Source of the DNA: Ignavibacteria bacterium
GTDB lineage: Bacteria > Bacteroidota > Ignavibacteria > UBA10030 > UBA6906
Assembly (NCBI GenBank): GCA_003251275.1
Contig: QKGJ01000003.1
Location: forward strand, 1-32,444
Length of the DNA stretch: 32,444 bases
Direction: 5' to 3'
Under the pieces are notes generated by a model. That model worked only from the letters and a program-made list of their open reading frames with translations, made no database searches and was not told the origin of the DNA. The position numbers and the translations under genes are program-made. Below are positions 1 to 8,133 of the stretch, in pieces. Position 1 is the stretch's first letter. Each line of letters opens with the position of its first letter.

Positions 1-260
1 TCATTTGGGTCTACAACCGGAAGTCTCCGCTCAAAGTCAGCGTACACCTGGATCAAGTTGGATTTGATTTCGAACTTCCAGGGCTGGGTATTGTAGCTGG
101 AGGGAGCAAGAACGGCGTAGTGGAGGAGGAACGCACACTGTTCTTCGATTGCATCGCTCCAGGGAAACTCCTCTTCAAAAACCTCATACGGCGTATTCAA
201 AGGGTCAAAGCGTTTCTCATCCATACCGAGATCGATTTCAAGTTTGTGGTCAGTTCCCAT
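1..260 (-). CDS. Nitroreductase-like protein, 3' end beyond window
   Basis: Reading leftwards from an ATG at 260 gives an open frame of 86 codons that runs off the window start without a stop, so the C-terminal part is missing. Residues 52-61 read APSSYNTQPW, and residues 71-86 read QVYADFERRLPVVDPN. Together these resemble the N-terminal region of nitroreductase-fold (Acg-like) flavoproteins, where a S-x-x-N-T-Q-P-W segment contacts FMN. An AAGGAG-like ribosome site lies about 10 bases before the ATG. The gene follows the ferredoxin gene by 7 bases, so it is probably the third gene of a ccmF-ferredoxin-nitroreductase operon, and the ferredoxin could be its electron donor (inference). Substrate is unknown; only about a third of the expected protein is visible. 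Confidence 0.72.
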   Translation of the reverse strand, partial: MGTDHKLEIDLGMDEKRFDPLNTPYEVFEEEFPWSDAIEEQCAFLLHYAVLAPSSYNTQPWKFEIKSNLIQVYADFERRLPVVDPN

Positions 261-267
261 GGGGGTC

Positions 268-525
268 TCACTCTCCTTCTGGAGACAGGACGCTATTGCC
301 TTCAACTTGTATTGCGTCGATCGGACAATCGCTCAACGCTTCATCAACAAGCTCTTCCTCATTGGGATCGACCGGCTGCTTGGAAACATAGTATGAGTTT
401 GATGGTTTATCAAAGTCGAAGTTTTCGGGTGCAACGCTCGCACAATATGCACACCCGTTGCAATCGTCGGTGGTGTAATATTTCCCCTCGACATTTTTCG
501 GTAGACGATTTCCTGGTTGATCCAT
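268..525 (-). CDS. Single-cluster [4Fe-4S] ferredoxin
   Basis: This 85-residue acidic soluble protein carries CNGCAYC at residues 22-28 and a fourth cysteine in DCPIDAI near residue 67. That C-x2-C-x2-C...C-P pattern binds one [4Fe-4S] cluster in the short ferredoxins typified by those of Bacillus and Thermotoga. The ATG at 525 was chosen because GGAGGG lies 7 bases upstream, and because it overlaps the ccmF stop codon (TAATG), which suggests translational coupling. An in-frame ATG at 543 has no ribosome site. The protein is probably a low-potential electron carrier. Candidate partners are the pyruvate:ferredoxin oxidoreductase encoded at 4063-7665 and the nitroreductase-like protein that follows, but neither pairing is proved by the sequence. 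Confidence 0.88.
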   Translation of the reverse strand: MDQPGNRLPKNVEGKYYTTDDCNGCAYCASVAPENFDFDKPSNSYYVSKQPVDPNEEELVDEALSDCPIDAIQVEGNSVLSPEGE

Positions 526-2753
526 TACTGTACCCTCCGCCATTTCAAGAGTGAAAGAAGAAAACCCAGTGTCATGATAATCGTTCCCACCCACACCAGT
601 CCAATCCATGGTTTGATGCTTGCCTCGACGACAAGCGCTTCAGGCGCATGCTGTGTTTCTCCGGAACGCAGTACCTCGACAGTGACCATGGACGCGCCTG
701 CCTCCATAGCGACGTTCATTGAAACGAGCTGTATGTTTGCGCCGAGCAGTTTCGAAGATGTCGGCTTGTACGTTGTTGCGCCGCCCGGTTCGTATACCGC
801 AATTGGTGTTACCGTTTCAGAACCGACATGGTTTCTTAATTGAAGGACCGACCCAACTTGCATGGCCCCGTTGCCCGACGCCATGGCATCCTGTCCACGA
901 CTCCCCATATCGAAACGGACGAAGGTCGCCTCAATGTCGCCGATCATTACTGACTTCCCTTTTTGAATATCGTAATGTTCATGATGTGCTGAAGAAGAAG
1001 CGTCATTCAGAGACACAGGGGCGATATAGAGATCTGAGGTCATGAACGATGCGATGTCCGGAGTTCGCATAACCCCCTGTTGACCCGCATCGAACATCAC
1101 GGGAGTCATGAAAAACTCCTTGCCGTCCTGCTCGACCCGAACACGAAAGCCGGCTTTCTGATTTTCGTCGTATGACCATCCGGTATAAGTCATCGTTCGC
1201 CCGAGCGCATTTGTTGCGACATCCTTCGGCAGCGTGAGGTGTTTCGTAACGGAATACCTGCCCGAGATGATCACACCAATGAAGAAGAGCGCAATCCCAA
1301 CATGTGCAACCTTTCCTCCGATGGTGCGGATGTCGATCTTTCCAAGCTTCCAGGCGAAGTATGCATTCCCCGCAATCGCGAAGAGAGACCCTGCAATGAA
1401 GAGAAGAACGATCGGTTCGCTGAACTTCAGAAAAAGAAGGCCAACAACCCCGATTGCCGCAATAGCGAACGACGGAATTGCCTTCTTCAGACTTGCCTTC
1501 CAGTCCTGCGTTTTCCACTGCATGAAAATGCTCAACCCGAGGAGGAATGCCATGATGATAGCGATGGGAAGATTCGTCGCGTCATAGAATGAGGGGTCCA
1601 CTGAACTCTTGGAAAAGATCGGAAGACTGGTGCCGGCCAGGATGACCGCGGCGCTCAGAAGAATTGCCAGCGAACCGTTGCCGAGCATTGCTTCGCGCGT
1701 GAGAAACAGATGATCACTCGCAACAGGACGGAGTTCACTTCTCCGAAGGTACAGAAGGCCAACTGCACTGGACAGAATTACGATCATGAAAGTGAGAAGA
1801 AGCCAGTAGATGGCAGCACCGCCATCGGCGAAGGAATGAACCGAGGAATCGCCGAGAATACCGCTCCGCGTCAGGAACGTACTGTAGATGACAAAGAAGA
1901 AGGCGAATGTCGCCAGTACCACATTTGTTCTCTTGAACTTGTCGGCTCCGCGTTGCGCGAGTATTGTGTGAATCAACGCAACACCAACGAGCCAGGGAAT
2001 CAGAGACGAATTCTCGACTGGATCCCATCCCCAATATCCTCCCCAACCCAGAACGCCATACGCCCAGTAGGCGCCGAGCATGATTCCCGTTCCAAGAACA
2101 ACTGTTGCAAAGATTAACCAAGGGAGTCCGTGTTCGCTGAGGAGCGAGTAACTCTTCCGCCATAGTCCGGCGATCGCAAAAGAGAAGGGAACCGCAAGAG
2201 CAGCAAAACCCAAAAAGAGAACAGGCGGATGAATGACCATCCAGAAATTTTGCAAAAGAGGATTGAGTCCTTGACCGTCTTTCGGAACATGAACGCTCGG
2301 TATTTGCGGAAAGAGCTCCCAGACCGAGACAAACGGCGATTTCACCACGACGAACAGGAACATAAACGAATTCACTCCCATCAGCAGCGCCATCACCGGC
2401 GCTTCATGTCCTCGACGCTTTGTAAATGCAAGAACGCCGACGGCGATCAGCGCGGAGCAAAACGCCCAGAAAAGAAAACTCCCCTGCTGGCCTGCATAAA
2501 AACTTGAAAGCAGGAAATGGAGGGGGAGTGAACGCGAACTGTAGCTGTAAACGTAGCCGTTGGAAAAGTCATGCTGGAGAAGTTGAACGAGAAGCAAACT
2601 CGAGGCCGCGACAATTCCTACAAGACTTCCATACACCCATCGTCGGGCGACTTCTTTTGTATGCTTTCCCTGTACCGCCCGATAATACTGAATCATGGCC
2701 AGCAGTGACGCAATGAGGGCAACCAACACAACTGAATTTCCAAGAACAGACAT
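525..2753 (-). CDS. ccmF: Cytochrome c assembly protein CcmF (haem lyase)
   Basis: The 742-residue polytopic membrane protein carries the tryptophan-rich haem-handling motif of the family, WGGYWGWDPVENSSLIPWL, at about residues 237-255. Conserved-looking histidines are in VIHPP (H175), H262 and H306. A periplasmic domain of about 200 residues precedes the last transmembrane helix at the C-terminus. In system I cytochrome c maturation, CcmF transfers haem from CcmE to the CXXCH cysteines of apocytochromes on the outer face of the membrane. AGGAGG lies just upstream of the ATG. No ccmE, ccmC or ccmH is visible here. The abundance of multihaem cytochromes encoded nearby explains the need for such a protein. 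It is the first gene of a group with the ferredoxin and nitroreductase-like genes. Confidence 0.93.
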   Translation of the reverse strand: MSVLGNSVVLVALIASLLAMIQYYRAVQGKHTKEVARRWVYGSLVGIVAASSLLLVQLLQHDFSNGYVYSYSSRSLPLHFLLSSFYAGQQGSFLFWAFCSALIAVGVLAFTKRRGHEAPVMALLMGVNSFMFLFVVVKSPFVSVWELFPQIPSVHVPKDGQGLNPLLQNFWMVIHPPVLFLGFAALAVPFSFAIAGLWRKSYSLLSEHGLPWLIFATVVLGTGIMLGAYWAYGVLGWGGYWGWDPVENSSLIPWLVGVALIHTILAQRGADKFKRTNVVLATFAFFFVIYSTFLTRSGILGDSSVHSFADGGAAIYWLLLTFMIVILSSAVGLLYLRRSELRPVASDHLFLTREAMLGNGSLAILLSAAVILAGTSLPIFSKSSVDPSFYDATNLPIAIIMAFLLGLSIFMQWKTQDWKASLKKAIPSFAIAAIGVVGLLFLKFSEPIVLLFIAGSLFAIAGNAYFAWKLGKIDIRTIGGKVAHVGIALFFIGVIISGRYSVTKHLTLPKDVATNALGRTMTYTGWSYDENQKAGFRVRVEQDGKEFFMTPVMFDAGQQGVMRTPDIASFMTSDLYIAPVSLNDASSSAHHEHYDIQKGKSVMIGDIEATFVRFDMGSRGQDAMASGNGAMQVGSVLQLRNHVGSETVTPIAVYEPGGATTYKPTSSKLLGANIQLVSMNVAMEAGASMVTVEVLRSGETQHAPEALVVEASIKPWIGLVWVGTIIMTLGFLLSLLKWRRVQ

Positions 2754-2813
2754 GCAACCTCCTGATTAATCTCTACGATGAAGAGGTCAACACGCGTGCC
2801 ATGGATGTACTCC

Positions 2814-2854
2814 AAAAAACTAAGAAATCAGCCTACATTCATTGATTTCTTAGT
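2814..2854 (-). terminator. Probable rho-independent terminator or attenuator
   Basis: A perfect 12-bp inverted repeat has arms at 2819-2830 and 2843-2854, separated by 12 bases. Read on the minus strand, the hairpin is followed directly by six T residues (2814-2819), as in an intrinsic terminator. It lies 200 bases after the DHOD-like gene and 65 bases before ccmF, so it probably ends the nifJ transcript. The stem is AT-rich and therefore weak. A second pairing, 2832-2837 with 2854-2859, would compete with it, so an attenuator for ccmF is also possible. The rest of 2754-3054 shows no convincing gene or promoter. Confidence 0.65.
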
Positions 2855-3054
2855 GTAGGAATCCGAAACCCGACTTTATCTTCCAACAGGTAGGAATGGA
2901 TTTGCAGGAGTGAAAACGCGCGAAGCGAGCTGATTTGAGGAATGGAAATGTCGCACTCGTGGGGTGATTCAGTAATGAAACGGCTCACCATTCAGGATGA
3001 GCAAGAGGAAAACCGCGGCTCTTGGAGTTGAACCCTGCTTATCACGAAGAAAGT

Positions 3055-4053
3055 TTACTTGTGAGTCGAAAAGGAACTAAGTGCCCTCATGTAGTTCGCG
3101 CGCTCAAAAGCAGACGGATCGGCAACGGACTTCTGGCTCATACTCCCGCGCATTTGTTCAAGCGAAACGTATTCGTGCTCGACCATCCAGTCGCGAACTG
3201 TACTGAGGACCTCCGTAATGTGGTTTGGACCGTGTTTTAATAATGCAGAGCACATCATTGTTACATCGGCTCCCGCCATTGTCATTTTCAGCACATCCTC
3301 TGCCGTGTGAATACCGGTCGTTGCAGCGAGACTCGCTTTCACCCGTCCATGAAGGATGGCCACCCATCGTAATGGGAGACGGAGTTCGTGCGGAGTGCTG
3401 AGGAGAACATTCGGGACAACTTCCAGTTCATCGAGATCGATATCCGGCTGATAGAATCGGTTAAAGAGAACCAGTCCGTCAGCGCCGGCTAGGTCCAGAC
3501 GGTGCGCCAGGTGTGCGAGCGAACTGAAGAATGGACTCAGCTTGATTGCGACGGGAATAGTCACGGAGCGTTTGACTGCATGAAGGACTTCGAGATATCG
3601 GTCTTCTACGTCGGTGCCGGAAAGATTCGGATCCGTCGGTATATAGTAGACATTCAACTCAAGCGCATCGGCACCCGCTTCCTGTATCTTCTTTGCATAG
3701 TCGATCCATCCTCCTGAAGTAATTCCGTTCAGACTACCGATGACCGGAATCGACAATGCCTCTTTAGCTTTGCGGACAAGGTCAACGTACTCATCCGGCC
3801 CGACATTGTATTCAGCCGCCTCGGGAAAATAGGTGAGCGATTCGGCAAAACTCTCCGTTCCGTATGCGAGATAGTGGTCCAACTCTTCCGCTTCGTGTGC
3901 GATTTGTTCTTCAAAAAGGGAGTACATAACAATCGCTGATGCGCCTGCGTCTTCGAGACGTTTCATGCTGTCCACATTGTGTGAAAGCGGGCTCGCCGAG
4001 GGAACGATCGGATTCTTCAACTGCATTCCGAGGTATGAAGTCTTTAAGTCCAT
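3055..4053 (-). CDS. Dihydroorotate dehydrogenase-like flavoprotein
   Basis: The 332-residue protein has the FMN-binding TIM-barrel layout of the class 1 dihydroorotate dehydrogenase family. It starts with [19 protein letters not shown], and [26 protein letters not shown] and an ending glycine-rich barrel segment follow in order. At the position where pyrimidine enzymes have a catalytic Cys in N-x-S-C-P-N, it reads [10 protein letters not shown], so the base-abstracting residue is not there. A role in pyrimidine synthesis is therefore unlikely. It starts 9 bases after the nifJ stop. DHOD-like genes of this type are known next to pyruvate:ferredoxin oxidoreductase genes in several bacteria, where they are annotated without a proven function. 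A flavin-dependent oxidoreductase coupled to PFOR or ferredoxin is inferred. Confidence 0.85.
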   Translation of the reverse strand: MDLKTSYLGMQLKNPIVPSASPLSHNVDSMKRLEDAGASAIVMYSLFEEQIAHEAEELDHYLAYGTESFAESLTYFPEAAEYNVGPDEYVDLVRKAKEALSIPVIGSLNGITSGGWIDYAKKIQEAGADALELNVYYIPTDPNLSGTDVEDRYLEVLHAVKRSVTIPVAIKLSPFFSSLAHLAHRLDLAGADGLVLFNRFYQPDIDLDELEVVPNVLLSTPHELRLPLRWVAILHGRVKASLAATTGIHTAEDVLKMTMAGADVTMMCSALLKHGPNHITEVLSTVRDWMVEHEYVSLEQMRGSMSQKSVADPSAFERANYMRALSSFSTHK

Positions 4054-4062
4054 GATATTCTC

Positions 4063-7000
4063 CTAGTGTTCCTGTGGTGCATGCGATTGTTCGATCACCT
4101 TCTTCACGTCCGTGCCAGTGTCTGCTTTTGCAAGGCGCTCCAGCACTTTCCATCTTTTTTGCGTGTCTTCCTGTGCGAGCGCAGAAAGCTTCTTTGCCTG
4201 TTCGGGATGACTTTTCGTAAGCATTTTGAACCGCGCTTCCATCGATGCGTATTGCTCAAACTTGATCTTTGGCTCTTTCGAATCCAGCACAAATGGATTC
4301 TTCCCCTGCCCGACCAGCGTCGGGTTGAACCGGTAGATCGGCCAGTGACCGCATTCCACTGCCGCCTTCTGGTTGCTCATTCCTTTCGTCATGTTGATGC
4401 CGTGCGCAATGCAATGGCTGTACGCGATGATCAACGACGGGCCATCATATGCCTCAGCTTCCATGAACGCACGGACCGTCTGCGTGTCGTTGTAACCCAT
4501 CGCTATCTGTGCAACATAGACATTTCCGTACGTCATGGCAATGAGTCCCAGGTCCTTCTTCGCGAGCGGCTTTCCTCCAGCAGCAAACTTTGCAACAGCT
4601 GATCGCGGTGTTGCTTTGGACATCTGTCCGCCAGTGTTGGAGTAGACTTCCGTATCGAGCACGAGGATGTTCACGTTCTTCCCGGATGCGAGCACGTGAT
4701 CGAGTCCGCCGAAGCCGATATCGTAAGCCCATCCATCGCCGCCCATGATCCAGACGCTTCTTTTCACCAGGTTGTCTGCAAGGCTGAGAAGATTCCGGGC
4801 AACAGGATCGTTCATTGGCTTGAGTTTCTTCTTAAGTTGTTCGACCCATACGCGCTGTTCATAAATACCGGCTTCATCAGATTGGTCGGCATTGAGAATC
4901 GCGCGTGCGAGCTCATCGCCTACTTGCGGAGCAAGTTGGGTTAGCATCTCCCGGGCCATTGCTGTATGCTTGTCCACAGCGAGGCGCATACCAAGACCGA
5001 ACTCCGCGTTGTCTTCAAAAAGAGAATTCGACCACGCCGGTCCGCGCCCCTCCGGATTCACCGTCCAGGGAGTGGTGGGAAGGTTTCCACCGTAAATTGA
5101 AGAGCACCCTGTTGCGTTTGCAACGATCATCCGGTCACCAAACAACTGACTGGCCAGCTTCACATACGGCGTTTCGCCGCATCCAAGACACGCGCCTGAA
5201 TACTCAAAGAGCGGCTGGAGGAACTGAGAACCTTTCACAGAATCTACCTTGACTGTGCGACGATCAATTTCGGGAAGGCTGAGGAAGTATTCGTAATAGC
5301 TCCGTTCCCGTTCTCTGAGAGGGGGCTGCGCTTCCATGTTGATCGCCTTGAGGCGAGTTTCAGATTTGTTTTTGGCCGGGCAGATGTCAACGCAGATGCC
5401 ACATCCTGTGCAATCCTCAGGGGCAACCTGCACCGTATACTTCATCCCTTTGTATTCTGCCGCCTTGTAGTCCATGGACTTGAAACCTGCAGGCGCATTC
5501 TTCAACGTTTCACCATCATACACTTTGATGCGAATTGTTGCGTGTGGACAAACGATTGCGCACTTGTTGCACTGGATACAAATGCTCTCGTCCCAGATAG
5601 GGATCTCGAGAGCAATGTTTCTTTTTTCCCATTGTGCCGTACCCGTGGGATAGGTTCCGTCGGCAGGCATGGCGCTGACGGGAAGCGCATCCCCAAAGCC
5701 CGCGATCATTCCGGCGGTCACCTTCTGCACGAACTCTGGTGCGTTTTCCGAAACAACCGGCGGCATCTCGATCTTGCTTGTCACCATTGCCGGCACTTTC
5801 ACCTCGAAGAGGTTTGCAAGAGTCTGATCGACCGCATCAAAATTCTGTTGGACGATCTTGTCTCCCTTTTTTCCGTACGTCTTTTTGATAGCATTCTTAA
5901 TTGCCTCGATTGCCTTTTCGCGTGGCAGGACACCGGAGATTGCAAAGAAGCAGGTCTGCATGATCGTGTTAATACGACCCCCCATGCCTGTCGCCTGCGC
6001 CACTTTGTAGGCATCGATCACGTATAGTTTGATCTTCTTTTTGATGATTTGTTCCTGTATATGCCGAGGCAGTTCCTCCCAGACTTTGTCTGCGCCGAAG
6101 TAGCTGTTCAGGAGGAACGTTGATCCGGGAACGGCGGTCTTAAGAACATCGAACTTCTCAAGAAAGAACCATTGATGACATGCAACAAAATTGGCCGAAT
6201 CGACGAGATAAGTGGAATGAATCGGTCGTGGACCAAAGCGGAGGTGCGATACCGTAGTGGACCCGGATTTCTTCGAGTCATAGACGAAGTACCCCTGGGC
6301 AAAGAAATCAGTATCCTCTCCAATAATCTTGATTGAGTTCTTGTTTGCGCCCACAGTGCCGTCGGCGCCGAGGCCGTAGAACATTGCACGAATCACGTCA
6401 TCCGGCTCCGTGCTGAATGCCGGGTCGAACTCCACACTCGTGTGCGTGACATCGTCGTTAATACCGACGGTGAAATGGTTCTTCGGCTTCTCCTGCTTCA
6501 TCATGTCAAAGACGCCTTTGACCATGGCAGGAGTGAATTCCTTGGAGGAAAGTCCATAGCGTCCGCCGATGATTTTCGGGAAGCCGTTCAAATGAAGCGA
6601 ACCGTCGATAAACGTCTCGGTAATCGAAGTGCTGACATCCATATAGAGCGGCTCACCTGTTGCTCCGGGTTCCTTCGTACGATCCAGGACTGCGATTGTC
6701 TTTGTGCTCGGGGGAAGCGCCTTCACGAAGTGCGAAGCCGAAAATGGCCTGAACATGTGGACCTTAAGCAGTCCGACCTTTTCTCCTTTTTTATCGAGAT
6801 GATCGACTGTCTCTTCAACAGCCTCCGCGCCGGAGCCCATAATGACGATAACGCGCTCCGCATCGGGGGCGCCTGTGTATTCGTACAACTTGTACTGCCG
6901 TCCCACTTGTTTGGCGAATCGATCCATTGCTTTCTGCATGATCGCGGGGAATGCAGCGTAATACGGGTTCACTGTTTCTCGCGCCTGAAAGAACACATCC

Positions 7001-7665
7001 GGATTTTGCGCGGTGCCGCGTACAACGGGATGATCCGGCGACAGGGCCCGGGAGCGATGTCCGCGGATCAGCTCATCATCGATCATTGCACGTATATCGT
7101 CGTCGGTCAGTTCTTCGATCTTCATTACCTCGTGTGAAGTACGGAATCCATCGAAGAAGTGAACGATCGGAACCCGCGCTTCGAGCGTTGCGGCTTGCGC
7201 TATCAATGCAAAGTCCATTACCTCTTGAACAGAGTTGGAGGCAAGCATGCCGAAACCTGTTGATCGTGCAGCCATCACGTCGCTATGATCGCCGAAGATG
7301 GAGAGAGCCTGCGCCGCAACCGAACGAGCCGACACGTGAAACACCGTTGAGGTAAGCTCACCGGCAATCTTGAACATATTAGGAATCATCAGGAGCAATC
7401 CCTGCGACGCAGTAAACGTTGTGGAGAGGGCGCCGGTCTGCAGCGCTCCGTGTATCGCTCCGGCTGCTCCGCCTTCACTTTGCATTTCCGTCACCGACGG
7501 GATGGTTCCCCAGAGATTTTTTCTTCCCTGCGACGACCATTCGTCCGCCCATTCTCCCATGTTGGAGGAGGGAGTGATGGGATAAATTGCGATGACTTCG
7601 TTGAGTTTGTGTGCGACATACGCGGCAGCTTCATTGCCGTCGATCGTGACCTTATTCCGTTTCAT
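4063..7665 (-). CDS. nifJ: Pyruvate:ferredoxin (flavodoxin) oxidoreductase
   Basis: The single-chain enzyme of 1200 residues converts pyruvate and CoA to acetyl-CoA and CO2 while reducing ferredoxin or flavodoxin. The N-terminal domain carries IAIYPITPSSNMGEWADEW. Two [4Fe-4S] motifs lie in the middle: CIQCNKCAIVC (C696, 699, 702, 706) and CTGCGICVDIC (C752, 755, 758, 762). The thiamine diphosphate domain includes ACLGCGETPYVKL (C826, C829), NATGCSSIYGG and GGDGWAYDIGFGG. Length matches the usual 1170-1200 residues. The ATG at 7665 begins the family's usual N-terminus and has AAGGA six bases upstream; a longer reading frame adds 21 unlikely residues. It is followed by the DHOD-like gene, probably in one transcript. 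The nearby ferredoxin is a plausible acceptor. Confidence 0.97.
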   Translation of the reverse strand: MKRNKVTIDGNEAAAYVAHKLNEVIAIYPITPSSNMGEWADEWSSQGRKNLWGTIPSVTEMQSEGGAAGAIHGALQTGALSTTFTASQGLLLMIPNMFKIAGELTSTVFHVSARSVAAQALSIFGDHSDVMAARSTGFGMLASNSVQEVMDFALIAQAATLEARVPIVHFFDGFRTSHEVMKIEELTDDDIRAMIDDELIRGHRSRALSPDHPVVRGTAQNPDVFFQARETVNPYYAAFPAIMQKAMDRFAKQVGRQYKLYEYTGAPDAERVIVIMGSGAEAVEETVDHLDKKGEKVGLLKVHMFRPFSASHFVKALPPSTKTIAVLDRTKEPGATGEPLYMDVSTSITETFIDGSLHLNGFPKIIGGRYGLSSKEFTPAMVKGVFDMMKQEKPKNHFTVGINDDVTHTSVEFDPAFSTEPDDVIRAMFYGLGADGTVGANKNSIKIIGEDTDFFAQGYFVYDSKKSGSTTVSHLRFGPRPIHSTYLVDSANFVACHQWFFLEKFDVLKTAVPGSTFLLNSYFGADKVWEELPRHIQEQIIKKKIKLYVIDAYKVAQATGMGGRINTIMQTCFFAISGVLPREKAIEAIKNAIKKTYGKKGDKIVQQNFDAVDQTLANLFEVKVPAMVTSKIEMPPVVSENAPEFVQKVTAGMIAGFGDALPVSAMPADGTYPTGTAQWEKRNIALEIPIWDESICIQCNKCAIVCPHATIRIKVYDGETLKNAPAGFKSMDYKAAEYKGMKYTVQVAPEDCTGCGICVDICPAKNKSETRLKAINMEAQPPLRERERSYYEYFLSLPEIDRRTVKVDSVKGSQFLQPLFEYSGACLGCGETPYVKLASQLFGDRMIVANATGCSSIYGGNLPTTPWTVNPEGRGPAWSNSLFEDNAEFGLGMRLAVDKHTAMAREMLTQLAPQVGDELARAILNADQSDEAGIYEQRVWVEQLKKKLKPMNDPVARNLLSLADNLVKRSVWIMGGDGWAYDIGFGGLDHVLASGKNVNILVLDTEVYSNTGGQMSKATPRSAVAKFAAGGKPLAKKDLGLIAMTYGNVYVAQIAMGYNDTQTVRAFMEAEAYDGPSLIIAYSHCIAHGINMTKGMSNQKAAVECGHWPIYRFNPTLVGQGKNPFVLDSKEPKIKFEQYASMEARFKMLTKSHPEQAKKLSALAQEDTQKRWKVLERLAKADTGTDVKKVIEQSHAPQEH

Positions 7666-8133
7666 TGTTTTCCTTCGAGAGATGCGAATCAAGAATCTGT
7701 CCCTAGGAGATTTGCCGGGACACAGCACCGTCTTTCCAACGAAATATCATGCCACAGGGAATACCATCAAAAAGACTTGTAATTGCCCACAATCTAGAGG
7801 ATTCTGTCTGATTTAGGGTTGTTGGATTCCAAAGGATGGGAAAACAAGTTGCAGCGGTGAAAAAAGAAAGGCCAGTCGAATGTCTTGCATGACCCCGTAT
7901 AGCTAACGGGGGCTAACTAGCCCTGGTGGACAGGCGGGATTGTTGTTCTACTTGCATTTGATTGTGCAAAATCCGCGCTTCCTCCGTTCAATTGGAACCC
8001 CACTTAACTGGCTGATTAGAACATCGATTTTAGGAGAGAGAAGACATGTTAGAATAAGTTCTTTCCCGCCTCTAATACAAACACGCACATAGTGATAGCT
8101 CTCCATTGGAGTCATTTGAAAACAAGACCAGCT
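7666..8133. other. 468-base intergenic region with overlapping hairpins
   Basis: No credible gene was seen between the tryptophanase stop and the nifJ start. It must hold the end of the tnaA transcript and probably the nifJ promoter. Two inverted repeats overlap: GGGCTA at 7910-7915 with TAGCCC at 7918-7923, and CCCCG at 7893-7897 with CGGGG at 7907-7911. They share bases, so only one can form at a time in a nifJ leader RNA. No classical stem plus T-run terminator follows tnaA. A promoter cannot be assigned with confidence by eye. Confidence 0.45.

Noticed and set aside
526-609. Longer ferredoxin starts, including ATG at 543
   Set aside because: No ribosome site; the ATG at 525 has GGAGGG seven bases upstream and couples to ccmF.
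2754-2790. TTGACC/TAATCA as ccmF promoter
   Set aside because: The -10 candidate touches the ribosome site, leaving no room for a leader RNA.
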